Assembly: GCA_007844125.1 (NCBI GenBank)
Contig: CM017572.1
Location: 43,568,632-43,632,631 of the forward strand
Direction of reading: 5' to 3'
DNA length: 64,000 nucleotides
Source of the DNA: Sinonovacula constricta
Taxonomy: Eukaryota; Mollusca; Bivalvia; Cardiida; Solecurtidae
Within the stretch, counting starts at the first letter, position 1. Every line of letters begins with the position of its first letter. A model generated the notes under the pieces. The model did no database searches. It had not been told where the DNA came from and saw nothing but the letters and a program-made list of their open reading frames with translations. Position numbers and translations under genes: made by a program. Below are positions 1 through 12,800 of this stretch, one piece after another.

Positions 1-1101
1 AAATGTAAATAGAACAATGTCAATAAATATTCTTGCTTGAAGCAAATAAACACATACATATTAAAACTTTTTATGCTTTACAGCAACATGAAACCCACAA
101 GTCACATTTAATGTCAAAATCTTGGTGATGCTTGATTATTTATATACTTATTGTAGAAGCTGATGCCTAATTTAAGTATATGTGTATATGAATAGGTGAA
201 AACTGGCGCTACAAAAGAATACACAAGGTATCATCAATTATTATGACTACACCAATATGTCCATGAAGTGCTACAATATGTAATTATAGCACACTATACT
301 TCAACAAAGACCTAACTTTTTAAAAGTACAAGTTAGATGTCCTTATTTATTGCAACGACTTGTAAGTACTAAGGCTTTATTGGTAGATATGTTTAAGATA
401 TGCATTCTTGCTTTTAACTTTCTAATTCTCTGCACTCTATATTTCTTCTAGACATCCGTAACATCTAAAATATATCTAGGAACACGGTTTTAAGTTAGTT
501 GTGAAACAATAAAAAACACCCACAAGCATTAATTTGCCCAGTTAGTTCAAATCTATTTGTATTGTACTTGTTATATAAATATCATAACCAATTATTTAAA
601 AACACCCCATTATCATAAGCAAAATAAGTGTATAGTAGTCGTTATTATGAACATAACTTGAGAAACAAAAGTAAAATAAAGGGTACAATAAATTGAAAAT
701 GTAAATGTTCCATTTTTGTAATGAGATTTGCTACAACACAGGTTTGGTATAAAATCTTGGATGTTCTAATAAAAAGGTGCAAAATAAATTGGTCATTATG
801 TGTTTTTTTATTTTTATATAACAAAAATTATGTTCCACGTTGATTTAATCAATCACTGCATAGACAATGGACTTTAAACAATCTGTTTCAAAACGATCTT
901 AAGATGACAAAATACAACATTTTGGCAACATTTAAAATTATCCACCAAGATCACAACATATAATATCACATGAACCCACTGTAGAAATTCCCCTTGTATC
1001 CCAAAGGTAATCTGATAAATTTTCACAAAGTTCTAAAAAACTAAAAATTCTTGTACAAGTAAGACAACATATGTAAATTTTTAAACTTTTGCAAAATCCA
1101 A
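1..1101. other. Downstream of GORAB, no gene seen
   Basis: AT-rich sequence 3' of GORAB, presumably 3' UTR and intergenic. Several TTTATT (AATAAA on the minus strand), for example near 806. No coding exon recognised. Confidence 0.5.
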
Positions 1102-1828
1102 TTACCTTAAGGACTCATCAAAGTCCCAGGCAGTTTTGGTCTTTCCCTCATTTAAAAGATTTTCCAATGTTACCTGTTTAGATATACCATTTGCATCACT
1201 TGAAACACTGTCTGATTCTTTAGCAGACACTGAAACACTAACGGGATTCATTGCATGAGATTCTTTTGACATTTTATTAACACTGGTAGATTCTGATGCT
1301 TTCATATTATGCAGAGGTTCAACATTTTCGGTAGATGTGGGTGCTGAAGTACTGTCTTCCTGTTCAGATTTGGATTTTTTAGATTGATCACTCTGTTCAC
1401 AATTATTAGACTTATTTTCACCATCAACAGGTGCTCCTTCTGGATCATCCATCAGAGTATTTGTTGTCGGACACACTTTCCGGTCACATTCAGTCTGGAT
1501 ATGTTGACTGTTATTTTCAATACTTTGAGATTTCTCTTCTTGTGGATGGGGAGATTTTGGTCCTGTTGGGGAGAGAGAGTGGGGTTGTTGTGGGAGTGTT
1601 GATGGCTGAAATGCTGTCAGGGGAGGTAACTCTGGAAGGTGTACGTCTTCCTCGCTGGCTTCCATCTCCAGTTCTTTCATAAGCTCTGCAAGTTTCTTGG
1701 CCTTCCGCACCTCATTCTGGTGGATGATGGTGTAAAGGTGCTCTGTCAGTTGTTCCTTCATCTCTGATTTGTTATGTAGCTCCAGCTTTGCTGCGATGTA
1801 CTCAACTTCAGCTTTTTCAAACCTCTTT
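1102..1828 (-). CDS. GORAB: GORAB exon 6 (terminal)
   Basis: It begins with the most conserved GORAB block ([48 protein letters not shown]) and continues as a long Ser/Thr/Glu/Lys-rich tail ending [10 protein letters not shown]. The TAA at 1104-1102 overlaps an AG-GTAATT donor-like sequence, so a further exon cannot be excluded. Without that the protein ends here. Confidence 0.9.
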
Positions 1829-4800
1829 CTGTAATTATGGAATAATTCATCATTCAGATAACAGATTGATTTTTTTTAGAAAACAAAATTTAAGATTGTT
1901 TTTTAATTATAAAGATTTAGGATTTCTTTGGCAATAATATCATTTAAAAGATTATTAAAAAAACATTAAACCTTCTTCCTATCAGCTAAAGATTGTAAAT
2001 TAAAATATTTTAAAGACATAATCTTACAGAGCTAACAATCATGGCCCATACTGGATTTTTTTTCATGATTGAAACTATTGGAATAAATAAATGCAATATA
2101 AAAATCGTCAAAAACATCATATAATAAGGTAAAACACCTGCGCCTGATTTTGTAAGAACATTCAGCGAAACTTGATTTTTCATCCCCACAAAAATAACCT
2201 GAAATCAAGCAGACAATAGTATAACATACTGAGCATCCAGGAAGTCCCTGCTTGCCTCCTCTATCTTCCCACGGATGACCTGTACATCTGCCGTGAGAAG
2301 GCTGTCTAGCTTAGACAACTCTTTCTGTATTTGCTCTAGCTTATATGCCTCCTTTTGGGCTCTCTTCTTCCTGTAAGAATAATGAATATTAATTATACTG
2401 TAAGCCACAACATATGATATTTAGTTATTGTTAGTCATGTTAAACATGAAGACGTCTTTTTTTAACAAATTTTAGCTGTTAGGAGACCCTGGAACTCGTC
2501 AATCTGAATGCCAAGTAGAAGAAACTTCCAAATGATAAAAGATGAGCCTGACAAAATTATCATAATAATCTACTTTAAGGTAAGTACATGCAGGTAGGTT
2601 AGCAGACTCAAGTTATAGTCTGTTTTCAAACTAAAGCTCAGTCAGCAGACAGTACAGTTTTATCAAAATCTAGTCAATCTCGTACAATTCTAGCAGTCAA
2701 CACTTACAGGGAAGTACAGTAGTATTAATGGTCAGAGGAGATCTCACTGTTACATATTCCTATTTAGACTCCTAGATAGAGTGAAACAGTTTTGTGTTTA
2801 AATGGAGATTTGACAGAAGTGAAAACCATGGACTCTGTGTTTTGGAGATCTGTGTTCTACCAGTACCTAGACCTATAAGGGGTAATAATGAAAAAATGGT
2901 AATTGGAATTCTTTATCTACCTTTCTGTTATGGTCTTTGAGAGAAGAGCTTTCTTCTGTTTGTTGGCCTCTTCCATTGCTTTCTGTTGCTCTCGGAACTT
3001 CTCCATGGACTGCATCTCCTTACTGTAAATAAAATGTCAGTTTTTCTTTAATCAGTATCAGCTTCTCCTTATTGTAAATAAAATGTCAGTTTTTCTTTAA
3101 TCAGTATCAGCTTCTATCAAAATACTTTTAATTTCTTAACAAGTAAACAGACATATGCCCCCTGAAGTCATATCCAGTAAAGCAAATTTTGTGTCATGGA
3201 GGTATTTGAGTTATTAAAAAGACAAAAGCATCGGATTTATGTATATAACTATATTGAATTTTTTACCTCCTATCATTTGTTTTCAATAGTTAAATGCACT
3301 ATCATAATAGGTCAATAGGCTGTAAAACAGGGTCACATTGTCTAAATATGCTGGTTCTTGTATGACACATCGTCTTCATGTGCTCGACATTGCTGCCAGG
3401 TTATTTCAAAATCCTTCAAGCAATGACAGAGTTACTGAGCGGACACGACCACCAGTGCATTTCTAGGGATTATGACTTTGACCTTGACCTTCCAGTAACT
3501 GACCTGGGTATTGTGAGGGCCACGTTTTCTTTATGTGTTTGACATTTCTGCCAGGTTATTTCAAAACCCCTTCAGACATTATAGTTACTGAGCAGACACG
3601 ACCACCAGTGCACTACCAGGGTTTATGACTTTGACCTTTAAGTGGGACCTTTACCTTCACGTAACTGACCTGAGTCTTATGCACGACAGGTCATCTTCAT
3701 GAGTTTGACATTCTGCCAAGTAATTTTAAAATCCACGCAGGAATGACAGAGTTAATGAGGTGAAATAAATATTGGACATACAGACAGATGGACCGACAGA
3801 TGGTTTGACTACTATATGCCCCCCTTCAAGGGCATAAAAATAGCTAATTTCACTACTTAACTATGTTATTTTAAAATTACATACATGTGTAACTGAGAAT
3901 TTTGATATGTCCTAATCTATATACATGTATGAAGCCATCCTGAGAGCTGTTAGCTTCAAGAAAACGATAATACATGGAGACAAGCTGATAACCTAACTGA
4001 TTAATGGCTCTTGCATATTGAAGACAAAGTAATGCATCAAATATTTCTGTCTCTATATCTACAACAGAATTTATAACTCATTAAGAGTAAAAAGAAAACT
4101 GACCTAAATGCAGAAAAATTTATAACGAAATCAACAATATAATGACACTACATAAAATGCCTTGTGTATTTTTAAATGAAAATCTAGTAAATGTTTCTGA
4201 ACAGTAGACAACAGTATTAAAGGATGGTCTTGATGTAACTATGTAACCATTTTTAAATGTCATAAAAAATGGCAAATGATATTAACTCACTTAAGACCTT
4301 GCTCTGAGGTCAACTCTTGCATTTGGTCTGCTGCCATAACTTGCTTCTGTTTAGGGTCTGGTTCTGGCTTGGGAGTAGTTGTGATGGAACTTTCTGTCTC
4401 TTTGTGCTTCTCTCTGGGAATCTTGTGCATAGATACCTGTTTAAATGTACAATAAGTGTCACATTAAGCATACCAATTAGTATTTGCCTTTTATCTTAAA
4501 TGTATTGTAAGCAAAACTGCACAAATTAATATGGAACATTTTAAAAGAAACCTGTGATGCCAAAAACAGTAAAATTTTCTTTGCTGAATTATTTTTTAAG
4601 GTTTATAAACAACTTTATCTGATTTAAGTTTCAGATGAACAAATGTGAATGGAAGACATCACTTAGGAAATATGAAACCAATGTCAATGGAAAAGCATAT
4701 ATAATGGATGCTGCTGAACCTATTGGTTTATAACAACATGAATAAAGTACACATACTGGTTTTATCTTGGTATTCTTCTTTAAATCCAGGGGTTCTTCTT

Positions 4801-6484
4801 GTTCTGGGGCAGATTGTGTGTGTGCCATGTCTCTACTGTAGCTCGTAGATGGCTCTACAAACAAAACAAGACTAAAGTGACAGTTGTCTATAGGAGTTGT
4901 TTACATTATGAAATTCTTAGTATGTTTCTTATTTGGTTGAAATGGCAGGGACTGTACCACACATGTTACTGTTTTTAACTTTTTAAATAAAGTATTTAGA
5001 GTTCTTACGAACATATACTGGTTTGACTATTTGAATACAAATTGCTAAGGGACAATGTATCCTTAAACTTCCAATCACTGATTGTTAATTTTATATACTG
5101 TAGCTTGCATTTAAAAAAAAATGGCAGAAGGTTTCTTTTGACTTTCGATTTTCAGCATACTTAACATTAAATATAAAGGGAGGATTTCAATGCCTTTTCA
5201 TTGTTTGAAATGCAAAATAAAAATTTCATTATCTATATCCCAGCCCATCAGAGACTATGTTACAAAACAACCAAAGTTTAACAGCACACTTGGTTATGGA
5301 TGTTTTTTTCCAAATTACATTCAGACAGAAAGGTTAATTTATTATTTCTTCTGCTAACTGGGTATGACTAATCTTTGATTTATACTCAATTTATCAGATC
5401 ATAACTATTTTCTTTCGTTTGTGGGTGATTTTTTTTCTAAAAATGAAGGGTGGGTGGGGGGTGACATATTTGGCTTGGAGAAAAGGTGCCAAATATCAGC
5501 ACTAAAAGATTGGGAGTCCAGAGATTAACTAACTGAAACAAGATGTTTTGACAATTTATCAAAATAATTTGCTGACATTAATGTAAATTAACAAATAGAG
5601 CATAGCCTTCCAACAATGAACAATGAGTGCCTTCAAGAACACCATAGCCAGTCACATTATATCATGGAGAAATGGTTATTACACTTTTTTATTCAATCAT
5701 TTATATAATATATATGGTCCAGAATAGTATTCATTAATGTATATAAGTATATTGTATCTGTTTTAACTCCTGATGCAAGTGCTTACTGTTAGCTGTTTCA
5801 CTTTGATGGGATATTTTTATTTACACTGTTTGTTTGATAAAAAAAACATTCCCGAAGTGCGAGCTTGGAGCACTCCACAAACCAGGTTTAAGCACCCCTG
5901 TCGGTCCTTTTGCTGACTGACCGTTCCAAGGCGGTAACTAATGGTTTTTCTTTTTGTTTGTAACGTCTCGTCTCTCGTAGTGTCCTTGGACATCTGTACA
6001 ACTCCACTTGTCAATATTATCAACAGTCATGTATTTGACATTAAGTTTTTGTCATCTTTGACCCTTAACTTGTGGTGGTTTAACAGATTTGTCCATAAAT
6101 TGGGGAATTGAAAAATCAGTAACATCTGATGTATTTGCTCTTCTTCTATAAACTTAATGACTTAATAGGTCCTAACGTCAATTAAATTCGTATAAAAAAC
6201 GTAAATATAAGAATGCAAATTAAAAGAACCCATTCTAAAGTAACACATTTATCCGAAACTCGTATATCCGAATACTATTCACGTCTGCAATTCAAGATAC
6301 CGTTTGATATACACAGTGATAAATAACTGCTTCCTTGAGAAAAATCACTATCAGATTTTGTATATATGACTTTTTTATAATATTATATCTAATTCGTACT
6401 TTTGTGTGGTCTGTCAGTCGATTTATTACTCAAACCTTTAACCTTCTTAAGCTCGGCATCCGAAAAACCTGCCCAGTCGGCCAT
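1102..6484 (-). CDS. GORAB: RAB6-interacting golgin, complete six-exon gene
   Basis: Golgi-associated coiled-coil protein; in vertebrates it binds RAB6 and ARF5 and works with SCYL1 in COPI traffic. Exons in transcript order: 6436-6484, 4757-4854, 4291-4436, 2921-3022, 2230-2370, 1102-1828. All boundaries are GT-AG and phases join without a break, giving 420 codons plus stop (human about 370-394). The start [14 protein letters not shown] resembles the human N-terminus. Residues about 95-235 are Lys/Glu/Gln-rich coiled coil and match the human core almost residue for residue (blocks [43 protein letters not shown]). The remaining roughly 175 residues are Ser/Thr/Glu/Lys-rich, low complexity and not conserved. 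It is head to head with CCNB1IP1. Two oddities: a duplicated splice acceptor at exon 4, and a stop codon embedded in a good splice-donor sequence. Identification is from recalled family sequence and I am very confident of it. Confidence 0.95.
2230..2370 (-). CDS. GORAB: GORAB exon 5
   Basis: 141 nt encoding the conserved coiled-coil block that runs from [20 protein letters not shown] to [11 protein letters not shown]. Acceptor CTTACAG, donor GTATGT; phase 2 to phase 2. Confidence 0.94.
2921..3022 (-). CDS. GORAB: GORAB exon 4
   Basis: 102 nt encoding the first coiled-coil segment ([20 protein letters not shown]). The acceptor is TTTACAG at 3023. A 49-bp tandem copy of this acceptor region lies just upstream in the transcript with CAG changed to CAA. 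Confidence 0.92.
3016..3113 (-). repeat. 49-bp tandem duplication across the GORAB exon 4 splice acceptor
   Basis: Units 3016-3064 and 3065-3113 are identical except at 3023/3072. In the exon-proximal unit this base completes the AG acceptor; in the other unit the minus strand reads CAA instead of CAG. The unit includes the pyrimidine tract and the first seven exon bases. Confidence 0.95.
3371..3836. repeat. Degenerate tandem repeat, about three 160-170 bp units
   Basis: Recurring phrases GCCAGGTTATTTCAAAA, CGACCACCAGTGCA and TGACTTTGACCTT at about 3393, 3551 and 3712, ending in a GGACCGACAGATGG segment and ATGCCCCCCTTCAAGG. Interspersed repeat of a type common in bivalves; in GORAB intron 3. 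Confidence 0.75.
4291..4436 (-). CDS. GORAB: GORAB exon 3
   Basis: 146 nt, phase 0 in, phase 2 out, donor GTGAGT. It encodes a Lys/Glu/Pro-rich linker ending [13 protein letters not shown], the approach to the coiled coil. Confidence 0.87.
4757..4854 (-). CDS. GORAB: GORAB exon 2
   Basis: 98 nt, enters in phase 1 after TTTGTAG and leaves in phase 0 before GTATGT. It encodes a hydrophilic linker ([12 protein letters not shown] through KIKP) of the poorly conserved N-terminal part. The alternative AG two bases further in would break the frame. Confidence 0.85.
4855..6435. other. GORAB intron 1
   Basis: AT-rich. A more GC-rich segment at about 5850-5945 (with CTGTCGGTCC, CCGTTCCAAGGCGG) looks like an interspersed repeat fragment, but no second copy is in the window. 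Nothing else seen. Confidence 0.4.
6436..6484 (-). CDS. GORAB: GORAB exon 1 (start codon)
   Basis: Codes for [16 protein letters not shown] plus the first base of a Glu codon. The ATG at 6484 is chosen because the following residues match the conserved GORAB N-terminus. The donor reads AAAG then GTTTGA, phase 1. Confidence 0.93.
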
Positions 6485-6729
6485 TTTGAGACGGTATGAC
6501 ACGTCACAGACGGGTATCATTCCTTTTCGTTAATAGTCTACGACTTTTTTCTGGGTACTTGGAATAGAACCGATCAATGTTTTGACAGCACTTAGCGCCA
6601 ATATTACAAAAATATAAATGGCACGGCAAGCGTCTGCTATTCAATGTTTGTAATTGTTCGCTGATATCATTAACTAAGTAACATAGAAATCGAAAAGAAA
6701 GCACGAAATCGTGTCTGTATTTAAACAAA
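6485..6729. promoter_or_regulatory. Putative bidirectional promoter of GORAB and CCNB1IP1
   Basis: Only 245 bp separate the minus-strand GORAB ATG (6484) from the plus-strand CCNB1IP1 ATG (6730), so both 5' UTRs and core promoters must lie here or overlap the genes, unless a 5' UTR intron exists. The stretch is richer in CpG than its surroundings, has an ACGTCA half-CRE-like motif near 6501, a CCAAT box at 6598-6602 directly after GCG, and no clear TATA box in a usable position for either gene. Role inferred from geometry. Confidence 0.7.
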
Positions 6730-6807
6730 ATGTCTTCAGAAGTTGGGACGAATGAGCTTATCTGCAATTTCAAAAAATGTCGGAAACGAATTACAGATGT
6801 AGCATAT
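6730..6807 (+). CDS. CCNB1IP1: CCNB1IP1 exon 1, first RING cysteine pair
   Basis: Starts MSSEVGTNELICNFKKCRKR, with the Cys-x4-Cys pair at residues 12 and 17 typical of HEI10. The end is uncertain. A GC donor after TAT (6807) gives the same spacing to VTAC as human; a GT donor after GAT (6798) gives three residues fewer. Both are in frame with the microexon at 7600. Confidence 0.8.
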
Positions 6808-9800
6808 GCACGTACATTTCTTACTTCATATTTTACCTTTTTAAAATCTGATGCAAATTCTGTGTTTAAAACTTAAATTTGTAAGTGCAACCCAAACAGA
6901 CACAAAATGATCGAAGAACATAATTACTATCACATTTGCTTTTTAATTATTTATAAGTTAATGTATTTCTAGTTCTTAATTATCATAACAAAGATGTTCA
7001 GCGTATGTCTAAGAACACAGTTTTACCTAACATTTGCTGTCTCTCTCTCTATATATAAAAATATACATATATAGAGAGAGATAACCAAATATCCAGCTTT
7101 GTCAAATTTCCAACTGCCTGTTAAAGGTGGTATCCGACAGTTTGGACCAAAAATCTTTTCATTAAACATCCAAATAAATCATTGTTACCTGAACAGATCT
7201 CACAAAATGTTGTTTAATGTTATCCTAAACCTATGTCGAAATGTTCTTTAATGTTATACTAAACCTATGTGAAAAGTGAACCATAATGCCACAATCATTA
7301 AAAAATGTATTTTCTATTGGAGCCACACTGCACAGCTTTTTTTAAAATTAGGCACACCACATTAACACTCACGTTTTAGCTCCTCTACATCATCTGCTCT
7401 GACTTTGAGGTCTATTTTTACCAGAAATTCCAATTATTATTATGTATAGATTTGGAAAGAAAGAACATTTTTAGAGGTGATAATGAGTTTTACGGCCTTT
7501 AAATTGAGATACAGTTTATAATTGTAATAATAATAATTATTATGACTTTTCTGGAGGAATTTCTTTTATATACCATAATAAAGGCATTTCTTATTGCAGG
7601 TTACTGCCTGTTGCCGTATCCTAGACCAAAAAACTTATATGCCAGTGAAATACGGACCTGTTATGCAGTATGATGGTGGTTCTAGTCTGGCGTCTTTCTT
7701 CAAAAAGTAGTTTAATGTTCCTATAATGATCATAATTGTGTCATTGCAAAGTATAAAAAAATAAGCATAAGTATATCAGAAAATTTTCATATTAAATTTA
7801 ATTGTTTTCAAGCATTTTATCAATAATGAATCTGAAAATATTCTGAACAACAACAACATCCATGATTTATTTTAGACATGATACCATGATAATATCACTA
7901 TGCCTGCAGTGGTTACTGCATTTTTAATTTGTATAAATATGCAGAGTATTGTAAAAATGAATGAACATGCAATCTGATAGAAGTCATTTCTAGCTTAATT
8001 ATAAACTGTGATGATCCAACAGGTTTATGGGACAAATAAAAAAACTTGTAAACCACAATCCATAAGCATTTCAAATATTTACTTCAATGGAAAGAAGACA
8101 CAAATAATCATGGATCTAGCAAATATGGTACTTGAGTAAGAAAACCATAAAAAAGACAATAACCATATTACAAATTATTTACTCAACATTTAAAAAATGC
8201 GCTAGAATAAACACAACTTAGGGTCCTTTACCTAATGCTCAGATGTATTCTGTGATGAGGATGGAACAAGAGAATTCAACAAGTCCACCGCATGTCCAGC
8301 ATGTAAGTTTGTAAAATTCTCTCTTAAACCCTTCTCATGTTACATCTGTTTTTGGGCTTAGCAAACTTAAGTGGCATTTATATACATTTTAAAAGATATT
8401 GTTTTAATTGTTTGATTTTAAATGAATAAATCTAGTTGCCTTTTATTTCTCCAGTAACAATTATTTTTTCATTGTATTTGTTTCTACTATTTTGACATTT
8501 ATTTTAAATAATGCACTGCAGACATTCAAATATTACGGCTACATATTAAAATTTCATAAGCAAAGTTAGGAATACCCCACAGGACAACTGGACGTGGAAA
8601 CATGCTCTATTGTTATCAGCTTTTAAGCATAGAACGACAAGATCGTGTTCTAACTAGTGTTTATTAAGTTCCAATAACAACTCACATATATAAGAGAACT
8701 AACTATAGATTAACAATGGAAGCTGGTATTAAAGATGCAATCTGAGCGTGAGTACATGTAACTTGTAACTAACTCTACCCAGTGAGGCATCTACCTAATA
8801 TGTATACTAAACACAGCATGCAGTATGAAATAGACTGGCTACAATAACATACTAGTCATAACATAAAACATACTTAACCTTTATTTTGCTAACAACCAGT
8901 ATTGTCATCTTACATTGATTCACAAATGTGCCTTGATATTTGGCTCGCTACTCAGCAGCCAATAGTACAGGTCCTAAACTGACAGCTTCCAACAAGAGCC
9001 ATATAAGGAAAATGGCCATTACCTATCTAATGGCCATGTTTTTGACTAATCAAAATTCTTTGAACAATCTTGATAGCAAGTCATCCAGAAAACATGTGTA
9101 TCAAATATTAAAGCTCTAGCTCTTGTAGTTTCTGACTACAGAAAGAAGATTTTGAAAAAAAACAACAGTATATTGTAACATGGCCATGTCCCTGGCAGCC
9201 ATGTTTTTTTGAGGGATCAGAAATCTTTTAACACATTTGATTAAGGGTTAACCAAGAAACAGGTTTTTCAAACAGCAAAGTTCTAGCTCTGGAAATATCT
9301 CATAAGAAGATTTTTAAAGTTTTACTATATAGCCTGAAAGAGGCTTATTTTGCAACATTTTTGCTTTCACTGCCTTCTGAAATTCATTATGATGGGTGAT
9401 CACACTTTCTCACTCAAGGCAAACATTTTTTTTAAATTAAAATAATAAAAATCTAAAATATGAACAAAATATTGGGCACCATTTAACAGACTAGTATACT
9501 AGCTTCCAGCAGTCCTTGAATGATTCGTATTAAATTGCCTTGTTTCTCTTTTAACCAGTGTTTACTTTTGAGGCTTATTCTGTTAAAAATATTTTATTGT
9601 TCACAGGTAACACAGAACTGTCTGCAAAGTTTGAGATTGTGCGCAATCAGCTGCACCCTTCACATAAATACAAGTCTGTAAGTATGTCTGTTTTCTTAAA
9701 TAAATCATCTTTGTATGATTCTTGCAGTGGTCTAAACACTTAAGACATGAAAGATCAGTTATTTCTCCTTGTTTAGGTACACTTTAATTATCATTCATAT

Positions 9801-12800
9801 CATCTTCTAGCTAATTATTGGTGGAGAAGACTCCAGACAGGTGCTTGGGTAGAACCACCAGCACACCACAGGTTAGCTAGAGGACCTCCCGACATGACAG
9901 TGCATCCTGACAGGACTAGAAATACAAGCAGTCAGAGCACTTAATTTCAGCAATTCTTCGCACATGGACGTGGATGCCCGTATTTATTTCTTATGTAAAA
10001 ATTTTGTAATAATTCTTTTCACAGATGATTCTTGCAGGACTGAGGCCAGAAATAATCATAGAGATATTTTCCAGAGCCATCTCCTTCTGGGAGTACCAGG
10101 TACTATTTAGTCATAAGTAAAGACATCTTAAGTCGATTTGGGGCAGATTACAGATGTCTGTGTGTACAGGTTTATTTCAGCATTATTATAATATGCCTAC
10201 CATGTACATGTTTTTTCTTAATAAATGTCAATACAGATAAAATACTATTAACCAATCGGTAACCTATTTATTAAACAAAATGGTTTGTTCTAGGGGTAAA
10301 TGTGTTAAGTTTTATTGTAAATTGCATGTGATTTACTATATTACTTAACAAACATTCTGCAAACATTTTCAATTTTCAAGGTTATCTGTTAATTCACACT
10401 TTATAGCTGCCTTGACACAATTGTTCTTGTTCACATTTTTCAAACTTTGTAATAAAAAGGTGTTTTTATCTCAGCCATTAAGGGAAATTTTATTATTTTA
10501 AAATGTTGTAAGGACCAATTGTTTTACCGGTAGCAGGTAATCCAAAATAAATTAAGAAATTTTGTGGCTTATATAAGTGCAGCTTAACTTAGAGCTTGGC
10601 ATTTTATTTTTGTTTTGTTTTATCAATTTTAAAAGAACAAAACATTTGGATGAATTTATCTGATGACCTCATACATGGCAGTTGCTTGCATAATGCATTC
10701 CTGAACATTTCCACCTGGCCGGTTTTCTGTACACACACACAAGGTTTCTCACTAATTTAATATATAGAGGGTCTTCTTAGAGACAAAAAAGATCAAAGTG
10801 CACCTCATGCTATGATCAATACTGGTAAAGATTGGTTTATTGGGTTAATTGTCCCACCAACAGTACTTCAGTTATCTGGAGACGATGCCCACTAGAAGCA
10901 GACACAGTGCTGACTTCACTGTGTATAGCACCGTGAACATCTGACATGATACCACACCCAGTCGCATACTCTTACACAGGGCTAAGAAGTCATGGAACTA
11001 ACCTTATATTTACTTGAGCATTAGCAAGGGAGCTATACCACTACCAGTTTTCACGAGATCGAACCCGGGGCCTACTGCACCCTGTGCCGGCGCTTTACGG
11101 ATTGCACTACTAGGTCACAGGAAAAAATAATATTAAACATAAAAATATGTCCCCAATAGACTTCTGTATCCAGCAACCAGTCTAAGTAAAGACTGCACTT
11201 TTTGGTGTGTGGTTAATGTGACCAGCATGTGTAAAGCATGCTTTAGCACTTTTCATCAAACACGCCTTAATGACTGAATGATTATGGAGTTATTTCCAAT
11301 ACAATTTATATTATGTATAAGCAAATGGGATATAAATAAGGACAGAAATAAGCCATTTGGATAAAATAAAATGTAAAAAGTCACTAGATTTAACCTTCTT
11401 AAAAAAATAATGTTAAATTGCAGATCTCTCAAGAGAAGACCTACCAGGAGTTCTTGGCCAACAAGTCCAAAGAGCGGGCTACACAGCTGGAGCAGTATTA
11501 CGAGGGTATTGTCAACAAAACCAACAATGAGCTCAAATGTATCCTTACTTCGGCAGCATTAACCAAGCCACTGTTTATCCATACTTGAACCATTGCAACA
11601 ACAACAATATAAATAATCATTGTCTCTTATCATTCAAAACCAATATACTTGTCGTAAGTCTTAACCTACTTAGCACAATTTGATATCATTATATCTTGTT
11701 TCCTTTGCCTGTTGTTGTTGCCTAATAACTTTGATTTTGTCTTGTGTATGGAGAACTGTAGCATGATTAGAGTTAAGTAAACCGACTGTGTCCCAACAAG
11801 CTTTTCAGAAGTACATGTTGAGTTATGGCTGTCCAGCGATTGGTGAATGCACACCCATAAGCTGGAATGAAATACATGTAGTTAACTCAATAAACTCATA
11901 AAACAGTACAGTTGGGAAAATACCATGTATCAATTAGAACAGAAAGAGAAAAAAAGCAAGCTTAAACAGCACAAAAAGACTCGCAAGGGAATATAATACC
12001 CCACTGACCTTCAACCTCGCTCTCTCTTCCCCTGTTCTCCTGACTGCTAAACGAATTGAGTCTGAACTTTCTCTTGAACTCATGGAGCCATGGCAGGGTG
12101 GGTCTGAACTGACTCAGGCTCATATCACAGTCCTCCTGCAGCTCTACTGCCTTTTGTAGGAGTCGCTTATCTGTCCAGTCGGCTATGGTCTCGCATGATC
12201 GCGTGATCCAGCGGTAAAGGATATCCTCAAGCTCATACTGATGGCTTGTGCCAGACAGCCATACAGTTTCCTGCTTGACCAGCTTTTCATGTCGGCGCCT
12301 TTTCAGCAGCTTGGTTACTGTGGTTCTATCAATACCTAAAAAGGAGTTGGGGAAAATGTTTCTACAGATAAAAAATGAATAAATCAATAATCGCATTGGT
12401 GTTTAAAAACCTAGATAGCTTAATGATAATAATGAATTTAGTTGGGTTTTTTCCCCCTGGAAACAACGGCTAGATTTGTAATCAATAAGTGAGACTAATC
12501 CATCGGTTGATTGGTAACTCCAAAGAAATATTCAAGCAAATCATATGTTTATGTTGTCTGCATAACTGCCTTAGTGAATTAGGGCATAAATGGGGTGTTC
12601 ATCTTTACAACAGAACCCATAAAATATGTCTTAAATGTTCATTAGAGAACTGTAATTATTTGTAAGATTTCTCATTTACCTATTTTACAAATAATTATTC
12701 TAGCTCATTCTTTAATAACTGGAGAATCTTTATTGATTAATCATTAATTTAACAATCAGTTTAATTTCTATATTTCAATTGTCACCATAAATCTGTCAAT

